DNA from: Puccinellia tenuiflora
Taxonomy: Eukaryota; Streptophyta; Magnoliopsida; Poales; Poaceae
Reading direction: 5' to 3'
Length of the DNA: 64,000 bases
NCBI GenBank assembly: GCA_012064385.1
Contig: QRDG01000403.1
Coordinates: 477,433-541,432 of the forward strand
In this document: positions 1-11,718 of the stretch, piece by piece
Position numbering within the stretch: position 1 is the stretch's first letter
Layout of the letters: each line of letters begins with the position of its first letter
The notes under the pieces: model-generated
What the model was told of the DNA's origin: nothing
Seen by the model: only the letters and a program-made list of their open reading frames with translations
Databases searched by the model: none
Made by a program: the position numbers and the translations under genes

Positions 1-776
1 GCTAGAGGTTGCAACTCAACGTGTGAGAAAAGGTTCATTTCCTCGAGGGTGATTCGAGGGAGTGCCTTGGTGGAGATGAGTGGTGAGAAATGGCTACTAT
101 GGGTTCAACGTGAACCGAAGATGAAAGTTTACTATCTTATCCCCTTTATGAAAATCTTCTGAGTAGTCGATGCCATGAGTCGTTTATGTCTTTATAAATG
201 AAAACTAGCTTTATGCAAAACAAACATTACAGCTTTAGAGCCTTGTCATCATTCGGCCTATATCGTCCTACTAAACTTGCGAGTACGTCGTACTCAGTCT
301 CTCCTTGTTGATTATTATTTGTTTCAGAGGAGGACGACACCGAGCAGACAGGTGGGGTTTTCGTTGACATCGACGAGTAGTTTGGGGTTCCCAGGTGGCA
401 GCTTGGGACGTCGTGGAACAAGCTGGCTGGGATTTGTTTATATGCAGGCCTCTTAGGCCATATTTTGGATCTTGTTGTATTAGACAACTACTTCGCTTCC
501 GCATGATGTACTGTTGGGTCTGTGACCTCTGTGTGTAATATTTGTATCTTTCTCGCTATATGAGTTGCTATATGATCTTTTGTGTCGTAGAGTCTGTGAT
601 GTGCCAGTTGTTACACAAGTCTTGATCTCTTTATTATGCTTTAATAGCTATGCCAGTGTTTATGGCATGATCGAGGTGTTGCGTGGGAGCGGTAATCCCA
701 TGTCCTTCGATTGTGTAGCATAGCCTGTGAGTTACATAGCCTCTCTGCATAATTCCGGGGTCAGGGCGCTACACAC
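1..776. other. Unclassified retroelement-like remnant
   Basis: No intact gene is visible; the short open frames here match nothing I know. The stretch around 390-470, with a CAGGTGGCAGC word followed by a GGCCTCTTAGGCCA palindrome, and the T-rich stretch from about 510 to 776 ending in GGGGTCAGGGCGCTACAC, resemble the 3' end and LTR of a Ty3/gypsy element. No LTR pair, PBS or target duplication can be seen in the window, so this rests on general resemblance only. Confidence 0.3.
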
Positions 777-1403
777 GACGACTTGACAAGCTTTACCCGA
801 CTCCTGTAAGGGAGGGGTGAGGAGAGCGGCGCGCCGTCGGCTCGCTCCAATGCTTGTAGTCGTCGCTAGGTGGTTTAAAGATCTATTTGTAATTTATATT
901 AGTTTTAGAATTCTATGTACTCTTGCTGATGATTTATAGATCGTTTGACCTTTTCGCAAAAGAAAATGATCCAAATAAAGGTTATAATATAAGAACACAC
1001 ATCCATGACTTCACATAAAAGTGTTAAACTGATTTAAGGTTACATACTGACATGTCACTTGTATATTCTGCATACAAGGGGGCCACCTTTTCGTCTTGCG
1101 CAGGGCCTCTTGCATGCCAGGGCCGGGCCCTGCGGTGAGGCTCAACTAATTCTGTTGCTCGGAGCACTCGAGCTGGTAAGGTAGGTAGATGACCATCGGA
1201 CGGCTAACTGAACGTCGACGATTCCTCAGTGAGTAGAGTACCTCACTGATCGAGATCGATCGTCGATGCCGGCCGGCGCACGCTGTTGCCGGCCCTTTAA
1301 TAAGCGCTGTGCACCCATAAGGTTAGCAGCCATCGCTCTCTCCCAATCGTCACTCGCGTCACATCCATCCTACGCACCAAACGCGGGGCTTCGCCAGAGC
1401 GCG
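777..1403 (+). promoter_or_regulatory. Upstream region and 5' UTR of the peroxidase gene
   Basis: This stretch separates the upstream repeat from the peroxidase start. It is AT-rich to about 1080 and GC-rich after that. A weak TATA-like word, CTTTAATAAG, lies at 1295-1304, roughly 100 bases before the chosen ATG at 1404. The peroxidase frame stays open upstream to an ATG at 1266, but the extra 46 codons lack signal-peptide character, so I read them as 5' UTR. Confidence 0.3.
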
Positions 1404-4400
1404 ATGACGGCCAGAGTGCCTTGGCTCGTGTTGCTCGTGCTGATCACTGGCGCGCTGGCCTCCGGCGGCGGCGTTGTCCAGGCGGCGCTGCTGAAGGCGC
1501 ACTTCTACCGGCACAGCTGTCCGGTGGCGGAGGCGGTGGTGCGGGACATCGTGCAGGCCCGCGTGGCCGTCGACCCCGCAGCTCTCCCGGCCCGGCTGCT
1601 CCGGCTCTTCTTCCACGACTGCTTCGTCCGGGGCTGCGACGCGTCGCTCCTGATCGACTCGACGACGGCGGGTGGCACGGCGGAGAAGGACGCCGCGCCG
1701 AACCGGTCGCTGGGCGGCTTCGACGTCGTGGACACGGCCAAGGCCGTGCTGGAGGCCGTCTGTCCCGGCGTCGTCTCGTGCGCCGACGTCGTCGCGCTCG
1801 CCGCCAGGGACGCCGTCTCCTTCCAGGTCGGTACAGTCAGGGCATGCACAGCCTCTCTCTTTACATAGATGAATAATCTTGAGTTCGACGTTGACGCGTG
1901 TACGTGCATCAATGCAGTTCGGGCGTGAGCTGTGGGACGTGCAGCTGGGGCGGCGCGACGGCGTGGTGTCGCGCGCGTCGGAGGCGCTGTCGGAGATCCC
2001 CTCGCCGTCGGACAACTTCACGGCGCTGGAGGCCAACTTCGGCGGCAAGGGCCTCGACGTCAAGGACCTCGTCATCCTCTCAGGTACTCCCTCCTTTTAG
2101 CGATGGAACAGAGGTTGCGTATATCATCAAGTCAACGTGGTCGGCACAGAATCCCCCGGCCGGCCTGTCGATCAACGCTGCCCATGCATGCAGACTGTGA
2201 CACTTTTTCTCTTTACGAATTGACTGTCAAAAACAACGGAGACTCCATGCATGGGCACTAGCACCTGACTGTCACAACTCACAACTCACACTGACTGAGA
2301 AGTGTTTCAGAAAATTCCTACCGTACGTAAAAGTTAATCTTTGCATAGGAATAATTAATCGGTTGCTACGGCTAACTAAATTTAAAAAAAGTTAATCTAA
2401 TTTACATAGGAATAACTTGACAGTTAATGTACATACATTTTCCCTAAAAAACAGTGTACAAATATTTACATATGGCGCAGACTGTACGTAGAGATAGCGA
2501 CAGTCAGAGATTTCGATCCGATGTTTAAAGGAAGGAAGAGATCGACATGTTCAATTAGTTGCGCTCACGGGTCACATCTGACGAGAGATAAGCTGCACAC
2601 AGTGTGCAGTTGCAACACAGCCGGGACGACGGAAGGATCGACGGCCGGCATCGATCGGCCGGTCGGTTTGGCGGCGAGTGCGCACGGGTGGTGGCTGCAT
2701 GCACATGCACCCGTGTGTTGCCGAACGCTCGGCGCCGTAGCCCAGAGCCAAGGTAGGGTGTAGCTTAGCCAGCAGCGATAGAAAGGGATGGGGCAACCAC
2801 CATCCAATCCAAGCTAGGATGCATGTGTCGGTGCGTCGACCGTAGTGGTCGCCCGAGCACTAGCTCGAGCCCGCCTGGACGGCCATTCATGGCCGCTCCT
2901 TGCTGATAAGCTATATATAGCTATATTCCTCTAGCTGTATTATTACGTACTACACCTGCGTCCGTAACTGCTCATCACTTCATCAGTTTGCATATGCATG
3001 AAAGTGAAAGGTCGTGATACTACTGTATATATTAACCACGTACTTAGCTCTCTGGTTTAGGTCTCCACTACTGGATATACATGTACACACAAGTATTAGG
3101 CCTTGTTAAATACCAAGAGTATATTGCATGTCCTTCTTAACCTGTTTTGGGATATAGTTTGCATGGACTGGCCGATCCATTAATTCAATATGGTATTAGA
3201 GTTAAGATATCTCGAGTTTAAAACGCGGCAATAGAAATAGTTGCAGCCTACATTGATCCCACGTCTAAGGTTCGGAGAGGACTACACGTGAAGGGGAGTT
3301 ATCATTTCGGATTTTTTAGATGACCTAGCCAACACAAAAGGAAAGTATTTTGAGGTGCTTGAATTAATTCAATAGGCCTATGTGAGACGGTTAGGCCCTA
3401 ATCGCTAAAGGAAGAACATATCCGATTGAGGCGGTTGGTATATTACTTGATATACATTGGTTAGGCCTTAATCGCTAAAGGAAGGACTTATCATAGACGG
3501 TTAAACCATAGTCACCACATTAAGAGAGTAAGTGCATGAATTAATTCAACAGTCCTATGTGAGATGGTTAAGCTCTAGTCTCCACAGGAAGAACGTACCT
3601 GATTGAGGCGGTTGGTATATTACTTGATAAACATTGGTGTATGTATTTTATTAATTTAGATAAAATTTATACTCTTTTTTTTACGTGACGTGTTTCGTAG
3701 AAGCCGATGTTCCAAACATTGAAGACCATACTCTTATTGTCCAAAACGAGATACTAGCAATGACATGATAGGCAAATGCATGTAACGAATACCCCCTGGG
3801 TTCCAAAATATGTTACTTTTGACTAAGAACTTTTATTTACAGTTAATATGCTTGCAAATAGTGAAAATCACATGACACATATTTTTATGAAGGTAATATA
3901 TATATATATCAACATTTTTCTCACATGGTCAATCTATAGGACTAGTGACCGAGGCTTTAAAATATTGATCACACATATATTTAGGGAGAGAATGTCATGG
4001 ACTTAAATGACAGAAAGTGAACCTGTAGGCAAGAAAATACAAGTGTGACACATATATAGGTAAATGTCCACTACGATCATATATATGATCGACACGTGCA
4101 TTCAAAATGATAAAATGATTGATCATATCACTCATCAGTAATTAACAACAACTAACAGTTGTAACCAAAACATTATCCCATGATCTACAAGCCCAAGTTA
4201 AAGAAAACTAACAGTTGACTTCCTTAAGAAGCCTATTTTGAGGATTGAAAAACAGGTGGGAACAATGTACACTAATATGTTTGCATGTCAATAATGCTTG
4301 TGGTGGTCACAAATCAGCTGGTTTATATGGCCAAGTCAAAAGCAAACTCGATCTAAGTTTTGCCCTTTCCACAGAAAAGACCATCACTGAGTGGCAATCC

Positions 4401-7002
4401 CTGCTTGTGCCCTGCTCAATCAGGCATGCAGCAAATCTAAGTGGCCCCTGTGTCTCGTCAAGAATTATCACTTCATCTATCTCTGCCAGCAACCAAATGA
4501 GCTGAGATCTTTGGCGTGCATGCATCATGCGTGGGCATGAGTTAATGCAGCTGGTACAGCTAATTGTGCTGTACTGGATAGCCTAGTGGATAGTACGTGT
4601 ACTAGTTAGTGTACATGCCTTAGTGGTGGTTACCAACTACCAGCACTCCTAACTAACACCATGTCAAATCAAAGCAAATGTGGTGCAAGATATTGGGTTC
4701 CATTTGGTCCATCCCTCGTTATGTGCTTACAGTCCCAACAAGAGTAGACTGGTCTAGTGTACTGTAGTTCCAAGTGCCAATCTATCAGCTGTTTAGCTCA
4801 TAATGGCCGTTAGATTGCACCACCTGACCAGCATGTGCTAGCTAGCCAAGATAGCGCATTGTGCTCGAAATAGCGGTTCAACTACCGAATTAAGTGGACC
4901 CATGCAAGAGTTTGGGTTATTCATTATTCTTTATACCGACTAGAATGGTCACTTTGATGAACCAATAAATAGTACATTCTGACGATTAATGTCCCAAGTG
5001 GTTAGTGTTGTACTCCATCCATTTCTAGATATAACGTGTATTTGTTTTCAAGAAAAAATCCAGAATATAGCGTGTATTGTGTTCCACCACTTATCTTGAT
5101 ACTTTTTTTTATAGGGATTTGATTATATTCCCATATATCATGCAAACTCTCTTTTTCCATGTCAATTAGCCAAAGATAATTCCGCCCAAAACATGTGTAA
5201 TTTCCCCCTCTATGAGTGTGTTTTAGTCCCGTGCAAAAAAACTATACACCCTCCATCTAGAAACAGAGAGAGTGCGAGGTTGTCATGCTTGTCCTCTACA
5301 AGGGGATCCTCACAACCAACAGGCTCGCAGCCAAGGACTGGCTCCACGACCCCACCTTTCAGCTATGTCGTAGCACGCTATAAATCGACAATCGACCATC
5401 CACCTACGTAAAGGTTGTACATTCACCATGCATGCGTGGGAGTTGGCTAACTTTTGGTCTCTCAACTTGTGCCCCGCGACCCTTGCATACGAGGCTCACA
5501 ACCTTCAATCGACGGTTGGTGGGACTTCATGTTTGTTTGGGCGGACAAAACCACAAAGAGCGAAACAAGAAAATTTCCAACGACACTTCAACTAAGCTAC
5601 ATCAAGATCACCCATATTGCAGACAAGGATACTTGACAGCCGGCTTTGCCTCTGGAACAACTCTCCAAGGCATCACACCCACGTTAGACTAGAGTTTGTT
5701 GAGCACAATATGATTGCCGAGTGCGGCGCTCGACATGTGTGCCTGTATGTAGAGCGCCATCTTTTTTTGTGTTTTTTTTGTAGACGCTCGGCATACAGAC
5801 TCATATGCCGAGTGCCGCACTCGGCAACAATATTGCGCTCCACAAACAACACGATTCTAGTAATGGGGGGTTTTCTCGAAATGTTCCCTCGTTAATAAAA
5901 ATATTAATGGTTCCCTATGTAAACATTATTTCCCTCTTAATGAAAATATAAGGCTCCTACCGTTTAATTTGCTTTAAATGATAATAACACCACAACTGAA
6001 ATTTTCTTATTGTTAGTTTTCCACGACGCTTTTAACATATGCAGCACACTTTATGTAGATGAAGCTTTATGGTTAATCCAACAAACATCTATGTTTTGAA
6101 TTTTGCTTAATTCTTTTTAAATATATTATAAAGTAGTATTTACAATAACAAAAATGTTTTTTTAATGGTCACCGGGGGGGAGTTAATCTCCTCCTGAATA
6201 TATTTCATTCATACTCCCTCCGTCCTCAAATATGTATACTTCTAGTCTTTGTCTTAAGTTAAACTTATTTAACTTTAACCAAAATTATAAAAATTAGGAA
6301 TAACATATGTGATATGAAATCGGTATATTATGAAACTATATTTCAAAGCCGAACTATTGATACTAGTTTATAATCATAAATATTGTTACGTTTTCCTATA
6401 AAATTAGTCAAAATTAAAAGAGTTTGACTTAAGACAATGGATAGAAATACACTTATGAGCACGGAGTGGCACACGCATATTTACAAAGTATTAACATATT
6501 GCATTATTGCAGAAAATAATTTCCATCGCAACACAATTCTAACTTGTACACGCTGCATGCACGCGTACTCCATATATCTACAGGCGCGCACACCATCGGC
6601 GTCGGCCACTGCAACCTCTTCAGCAGCCGCCTCTTCAGCACCACCACCGCCGGCGTCGTGGCCCCCGCCACCGACCCGACCCTCAACGCTGCCTACGCAA
6701 CGCAGCTGCGCGCCGCGTGCAGGTCGCCGTCGAACAACGCTACGGCCGTGCCCATGGACCCCGGCAGCCCGGCCCGGTTCGACTCCCACTACTACGTCAA
6801 CCTCAAGCTTGGCCGTGGCCTGTTCCGGTCCGACGCCGCACTCCTCGCCGACCGCCGCGCCGCCGGCATGATCCACGCGCTCACCAAAGAAGGGCACTTT
6901 CTGAAGGAGTTCAAGAACGCTATCCGCAAGATGGGCCGCGTCGGGGTCCTCACCGGCAACCAGGGAGAGATCAGGAGAAACTGTAGGGTCGTCAACTCAT
7001 GA
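1404..7002 (+). CDS. Class III secretory peroxidase (three exons)
   Basis: Exons are 1404-1826, 1918-2083 and 6584-7002, all with GT..AG borders, giving 335 aa. Class III peroxidases are secreted haem enzymes that use H2O2 to oxidise phenolics, for example in lignification, suberisation and defence. A signal peptide covers about residues 1-27. The distal haem site is R67/F70/H71 in LLRLFFHDCF and the proximal ligand is H199 in SGAHTIGVGHC. Eight cysteines (39, 73, 78, 120, 126, 206, 242, 330) fit the family's four disulfides. N-glycosylation sequons lie at N100, N174 and N248. The ATG at 1404 was chosen because it directly precedes the signal peptide. The 91-bp first intron and the second intron match the family's ancestral introns 2 and 3; ancestral intron 1 is absent. 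Oddity: the second intron is 4.5 kb. No coding lesion is seen, so the gene is probably functional; its substrate cannot be inferred. Confidence 0.93.
3361..3638. repeat. Two ~101-bp direct repeats inside the peroxidase intron
   Basis: Copy A (3361-3461) and copy B (3538-3638) both begin GAATTAATTCAA, contain GATTGAGGCGGTTGGTATATTACTTGAT-type sequence and end ACATTGGT, with scattered mismatches. A shorter internal echo (GGTTAGGCC..TAATCGCTAAAGG) occurs at about 3390 and again at about 3460. The family is unknown to me. Confidence 0.75.
5011..5274. mobile_element. Stowaway-like MITE, degenerate
   Basis: The left end TACTCCATCCATTTCTAGA is an imperfect inverted match to the right end TCTAGAAACAGAGAGAGT, enclosing about 260 bp. 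This size and the CTCC(C/A)TCC-type terminus fit Tc1/mariner Stowaway MITEs. The TA target duplication is clear only on the left. It lies within the peroxidase intron. Confidence 0.6.
5690..5850. mobile_element. CACTA-like subterminal repeat remnant
   Basis: Repeated TGCCGAGTGC words and their inverses (GCACTCGGCA) occur several times in about 150 bp. GCCGAGTG repeats are typical of the subterminal regions of grass CACTA transposons. No CACTA terminus or transposase is visible, so this is only a fragment. Confidence 0.4.
6212..6470. mobile_element. Stowaway-like MITE next to the peroxidase exon 3 acceptor
   Basis: The left terminus TACTCCCTCCGTCCTCAAATA is followed by CTAGTCTTTGTCTTAAGTTAAAC. 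Near the right end, GTTTGACTTAAGACAATGGATAG and a decayed GAGCACGGAGTGG form the inverted counterpart. Length (about 255 bp) and terminus fit a Stowaway MITE. It ends roughly 115 bp before the splice acceptor at 6583. Confidence 0.7.
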
Positions 7003-9112
7003 ATTGATTGGGAGTACATTATTGTGGGTGCTTTGGTTGTAATTAATCACGGTGAGTTAATCTATGTTTATTCTTGGAGTTGATGTGAACATGAAGGCTA
7101 GAGTGCAGCACTGCAGTAATCATTAACAATAATTAAGCCCGCTATTGTGTCCAAAAGGAACAAAATTTTAGCCCAGCTATGGATTAATGAGTAGTACTAG
7201 AAAACTATTTATTTGTGGTGGAGAACTTGATGTTTGATGCTCCAATTCATGAGCTTTGTTATATGTTTTTGGTTCAAAGTTGTGGACTTGTGTATTTTCT
7301 TCTAAGAGCAACCAAGTCCTTCATTAAGATAAAACCAAGTTACATGAATAAACACATGTGAAAACTTAAAAACATATCAGAAGAAATCTGTTGTCCACGA
7401 AACTTTGTTGATAGTATCCCAAAATGATGGCCATTACAAAACGATCTCAGGGTTTGCTCCACACAAGGAAGCTGACGACCGCCACCTTACTCCAGCGCCA
7501 CCAAGGCGCGTACCGAAATATACGCCAAGTCTCCGCCATTGGCAGAAATAAGGAAGCACCATCGCCAACGAGACTTGAGAGTTGATGAACAGGCCCGCTC
7601 GGCACATGTCGGTGTGACATGTTGACCTGGGGATGTCCCCGTGTTGCTTTTACCTAGATCCGTCACATCTCATCGATGAAGCGAGGGAAGAACGACAGAT
7701 CCACCACATTCGAACCAACATCCTCGCTGCTGAACACCACCTCACTGTAGCTGCCAACGTTGCCGCGAATAACGACAAACGCTAGCGACACACCGAAAAA
7801 TGAATCTCTCCAATCTGAAGAACGACAAGATGACCAAGGCGTTGCTGGACTTGAAAATTTATGAACGACAAAATAATCTCGCCAACATGAAAAATTATTT
7901 AGTTCATCCGACACCACACTTAACCACTTTACACCTGATTTAAGAACCTTTTGTGAACTTGAAAATATCTTTAGTTCATACTTCAGAAGACACTCTACCT
8001 TCTACTCTATTCTCTGCACCAAGTCTGTTGCACGCGATCTGGTTCAACAATGTATTCATGCCAAAAAAAACTGAAACAACACATATAAAATAATCATCCG
8101 AATAAGTGAATATTGATTAGCAAATATGAATATGGTGTATTTAAAAAGAAGTTCAACATGGCACAAAATAACTGAACTATTTTCATCCGGCACCACAATT
8201 AACCATTTACTACTCCTGATGTAAGAACGAACGAACCAACAAAGGCGATTTCAGCACAAACTTCAACCAATAAGCGGAATTTGGCTAAAGAGAGCTGCTA
8301 TGCGTACGACAAAATCCATCCGACGCATGTACATTGTACGTGTCAGCTTAACAGGGTTTTATGATGTGTCATCCATTTAGTATAAAGTTTGTACTAACTT
8401 AGTATAAAATAAACGACACTTTTTATAAATCGGAGGGAGTACTTAATATCCAAACCCAAGACACCAAGCCCAAGTGGCGACTGATCAGGGCATGGCGATG
8501 CATTGCGCGCCGCCGTTCTTGGCTGCAAGCTCCTAGGCAGTGGCGGTTGGTCGCCTCCTGGTAGACCGGAGCGCAAGACGGCGGTCGGCGTGGTGGTCTA
8601 TCCCGATATGTTGTCGTCGTCGGTGAGGGAGCCCCAGGAGGGCGCGTCGACGCCTGGTGCCAGCAGGCGCAATCATGAACCTGAGCAATCTGAAATGTGT
8701 AGGAATAATTAGCACACACGGACGTGAACCAACGTCGATCGTACTTAAATCGTCATAGGTAAAGCAGTTTAGAAGGCTAAATTTAGGCCAGTCAAAAGGA
8801 AATGCGACTTAACCACGTACTTCTGCCAATCAAACGGAAAGCCTAAATTTCTGAGTTTTTTACTACAAGAAGTGAACTTCGATAGAAGGTACTTACAGAT
8901 CCCTGAAAAATTGGTTTGCAGATTTTAGAGAATCATATGACATGTTTGAAAAATCCCTTCGCGAAAAAACCTCCTGTTCCCCGGCAGAAAATAACTCCTT
9001 AGTAACTCTCACTACGCCGTACTACTCGCCTCAAATTGCTCGAGGGAGATCGTTTCGAAGAAACAAGACAAGTCCGGCAATCAGATTTCCCCCGGGTCCC
9101 AATCTGCTCGCC
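7003..9112. other. Intergenic region, no supported gene
   Basis: After the peroxidase stop there is AT-rich sequence, presumably 3' UTR and flank. At 7310-7960 comes a mixed stretch with short minus-strand frames of no recognisable family, then more AT-rich sequence. A GC-rich patch at 8460-8690 has short frames on both strands that match no family known to me. A MITE end is listed separately. Confidence 0.5.
8365..8441. mobile_element. Right end of a truncated Stowaway-type MITE
   Basis: The stretch TAGTATAAAGTTTGTACTAAC..TTTATAAAT ends in CGGAGGGAGTA at 8431-8441, the classic inverted Stowaway terminus of grasses. No matching left terminus is found upstream, so it appears truncated. Confidence 0.6.
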
Positions 9113-10232
9113 ATGAGCCAGCCTCACGCCGCCGGCGCTGGATGACGACTCCATGAGCGAGATCTTCCTGCGCCTCCCGCCGGACGACCCCGCGAGCCTT
9201 GTCCGCGCCGCCCAGGGGCAGTCAGGAGCAGTTTGCGGGGCATCCTCACCGAGGCCGCCTTCGCTCGCCGCTACCGGGCGTTCCACGGGGCGCCGCCCAT
9301 GCTGGGCTTCCTCCACAACAGTTGCGACGACACGCACTTCGTCTCCACCACCGCCTCCTCGTTATGCCCACCTGGGTGCCGCGACCGCCGCGACCGGCCG
9401 GTACGCTCTCGACTCCCGGCACGGCCTCGTCCTCTTCTGCACCGCTAATGAGGCGGTGGAGGAGTTCGTGGTCTGCGACCCCATGACCGACGCCCAGTGG
9501 AAAATCCGCAGCAACCCCAGCCGCTATTCGGCTGTACTCTACATTGAAGAGGGAGACGAGGATTTCACCCTAACGTGGAATGCAGCAGTGTTATGCTCCA
9601 AGAACTGCGGTGACCACCTCGAATGCCGTGGCGGCCCTTTCCTCGTGGTCTTCGTGGCTTCCGATGAGGCTGATGGGATCACGCTCGCCACCGTCTACTC
9701 ATCGGAGACCGGTAAGTGGAGCGAAACCATCTCTCTTTACCAACCGAATTGCATCACTGAATTTGGCCACACCGTACTTTTGGGAGATAAGGTATACTTC
9801 CCCTCTGATGGAAGCACCAGAATCCTGGAGTACAACGTGGCTGAGAAAGAATTGCGGGTGATCGATACGCCGGTCCAACCCCATGTGCTTTTAGTGAATA
9901 TGCAACACCCTGTCCTTATTGCGGCGGATGGTGGCATGCTGTTGTTCGCGGCCGTGTGGGAGTCGCAGCTCCGCCTATGGTCAATGGACGTTGGAGCGGT
10001 GGCATGGGAACGCTGCAGGGTCGCTGAGCTCAAAACGTTGCTCTCACGTCGAGCTGGCTTGAAAGTGTCAGTGGTTGGTTATGTGGAACGTGCTGCTGTC
10101 ATCTTCCTCAATACAGAGGCTGGGTTGTTCAGTGTTGATCTCAATTCAGGCCAAAGTAAGAAGGTGTATAAAAGGAAGTTCTTCCAGAAAATCATTCCCT
10201 ACACAAGCTTCTACACTCGAGGTACAAACTAG
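9113..10232 (+). pseudogene. F-box-like protein gene with compensating frameshifts
   Basis: A frame from ATG 9153 runs 359 codons to 10232. Its start, MSEIFLRLPPDDPASLVRAA, is the F-box core, which recruits Skp1 in SCF ubiquitin ligases. The remainder resembles the beta-rich C-terminal part of large grass F-box families (RYALDSRHGLVLF, FVVCDPMTDAQW). The frame is not uniform. F-box-type sequence continues upstream of 9153 to an in-frame TGA at 9114, while the better-placed ATG at 9113 is in another frame that ends at 9143. Between about 9215 and 9360 the family-like reading (RGILTEAAFARRYRAFHGAP) lies in that other frame, and after about 9370 the first frame is family-like again. Either this is a decaying copy or the 359-aa protein is made with about 45 foreign residues. 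Its target is unknown. Confidence 0.7.
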
Positions 10233-10861
10233 GATCATGCTGATTTTCATATACGCACATTATTTCAGTGCTTTTGCTTGTATCTTAGATTTCTGAATAA
10301 TCAAGCTGGAAAGTTCCCAATGCGACATGTGGATTTCTTATGAATAAAAAAGTTTTTCATTCCATTTTTACAGGTAACTAGATAGACATCTGAATGTAAG
10401 TCTGCGTGTTTCTTTAGTTTCATGGGTGCTTATAGATTTGTAGGCTCACTCATCCTTTGGCAACTATATTATTATATATGATGTTTAGGCCTGCTGCCCA
10501 CTTGGATAATTTCTTGCCAGTCATGAGGTACAATTGATTTTTCCTGCAATGTTATGTTCAGTGTTACAATCAACAGAAAAAGTTCAGTGGGTGAGTGTAG
10601 TTGGTGCTGTATTCGTCACTAGCTGTCTTGTATATGGATTGCTGAGAGCACTTTACTGATTGGAGCTTAATTTTCTGTGAGCCAAGAGCCACTAGGCATT
10701 GTAGTTCCAGATAGACATTCTGTGTATGCTTTTTCGCCATTGCCTGATCATTTTGGACTGATAGAAATGTTTTTTGAGGGGCTAAGTATGCTCCTGTCCT
10801 ACTCATATCATTTATAAAACCATGTCTCTTATATATGGTGCAGTGCACATGCGGCTGCGGG
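10233..10861 (+). other. Downstream flank of the F-box-like gene
   Basis: The frame ends three codons past a possible splice donor (CGAG/GTACAA near 10220). The following 600 bp is T-rich and non-coding, as expected of an intron or 3' UTR. A possible acceptor, GGTGCAG at 10839-10845, lies directly before the hAT-type insertion. Joining these two sites does not give a long open frame, so splicing here is uncertain. Confidence 0.35.
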
Positions 10862-11363
10862 CAGTGGCGGAGCCAGGAATTGAGATGAGGGGGGGCGAAC
10901 AGTAAAAGGTGTGCCACCGGCGATTTTTTTTTTTTTTGACAACACATGTAACCACAATTGTACGGAAAGAACAATGTAAATAAGTCGAAGTCTCACAATT
11001 GTACGGCGGATCGAGCAGGCCGTAGGGAGCAGGGCGGAGGCGGCGGATCGAGCAGGGAGCAACAAGGGGCGGTGGATCGAGAGAGCAGGGCGGATCGAGG
11101 GAGCAGATAGGGAAGAGAAACAGGCGGAGCGAGCAGGTCGGTCTCCTGCGACCGAGCGAGTAGGTCGGTCTCCTAGCGTGCGTCCACGCCCCACTCCCGT
11201 GGTCGTGCCTGACTCTTTCCCATTCTTTTCTTTCTTTGTTTTTTTAATAGCTTCTGTTCACGTATACCTGTATACGTACATACAGCGTACATATATGAAA
11301 AAAATGGCAAAAGCTGAGGGGGGGCGGCCGCCCCACCTCGCCCCCCTGGTGGCGCCGCCACTG
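10862..11363. mobile_element. Non-autonomous hAT-type element, 502 bp, with 8-bp duplication
   Basis: The left end CAGTGGCGGAGCCAGG and right end TGGCGCCGCCACTG are inverted repeats of about 13 bp with one mismatch. Perfect 8-bp copies of GCTGCGGG flank it at 10854-10861 and 11364-11371. An 8-bp target duplication with CAGTGGCGG-type termini is diagnostic of the hAT superfamily. No transposase is present, so it must have been moved in trans. It interrupts a GC-rich stretch downstream of the F-box-like gene. Confidence 0.88.
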
Positions 11364-11371
11364 GCTGCGGG

Positions 11372-11575
11372 GGTGCTGACGAAGCTCCACACGCAGCTAT
11401 GGATGCCACCACGATAGGAAGAACTTGGAGAACACTTCGGTGTCTTTCTTCGATTGTTTCTGCGTTGGACAGTTTGGTCAGGGTAGTTGTGCTTTTGTAC
11501 TTACTAGCAGTGTCTTTGTCAACTTTGAACTCGTTCGGAGTTCTCTGCATTGCAAGCTTGTGCTGTGACTGTTAG
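11372..11575 (+). other. Possible 3' exon or UTR frame of the F-box-like gene
   Basis: Directly after the right target duplication an open frame of 67 codons runs to TAG at 11573. It starts GADEAPHAAMDATT and ends in a hydrophobic stretch containing LVRVVVLLYLLAVSL. Its position beyond the insertion fits a terminal exon separated from the main F-box frame, but I cannot show a splice that joins them in frame. Confidence 0.25.
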
Positions 11576-11718
11576 CCCAGCGCAGCAGGGCGCTTATGTT
11601 TTACCTCATGATACAAGGTTGGTCATGATCAGATCAGTTCATGCACTCTCGCCACGGATTGCACAGCTTGTAGATCGTTGCTTTACCGAGCCTAGGGACT
11701 CCTCGGAGAGGTTAGAGA

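Larger units (their letters stand above)
2084..6583 (+). other. 4.5-kb second intron of the peroxidase gene
   Basis: The donor GGTACTCC follows the LVILS codons in phase 1 and the acceptor ATCTACAG precedes AHTIG, so the split glycine codon is restored. The intron holds a 177-bp-offset direct repeat (3361-3638), a degenerate A/T-rich stretch with a MITE-like start near 3790, a Stowaway-like element (5011-5274), CACTA-like termini (about 5690-5850) and a second Stowaway-like element ending about 115 bp before the acceptor. No conserved coding sequence is seen in it. Confidence 0.85.

Noticed and set aside
1266..1403. N-terminal extension of the peroxidase from ATG 1266
   Set aside because: A signal peptide begins right after ATG 1404; the extension would bury it.
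1359..2075. 238-codon minus-strand frame across the peroxidase exons
   Set aside because: Shadow of GC-rich coding exons; Arg/Asp/Val-rich with no motif, while the plus strand has the full peroxidase signature.
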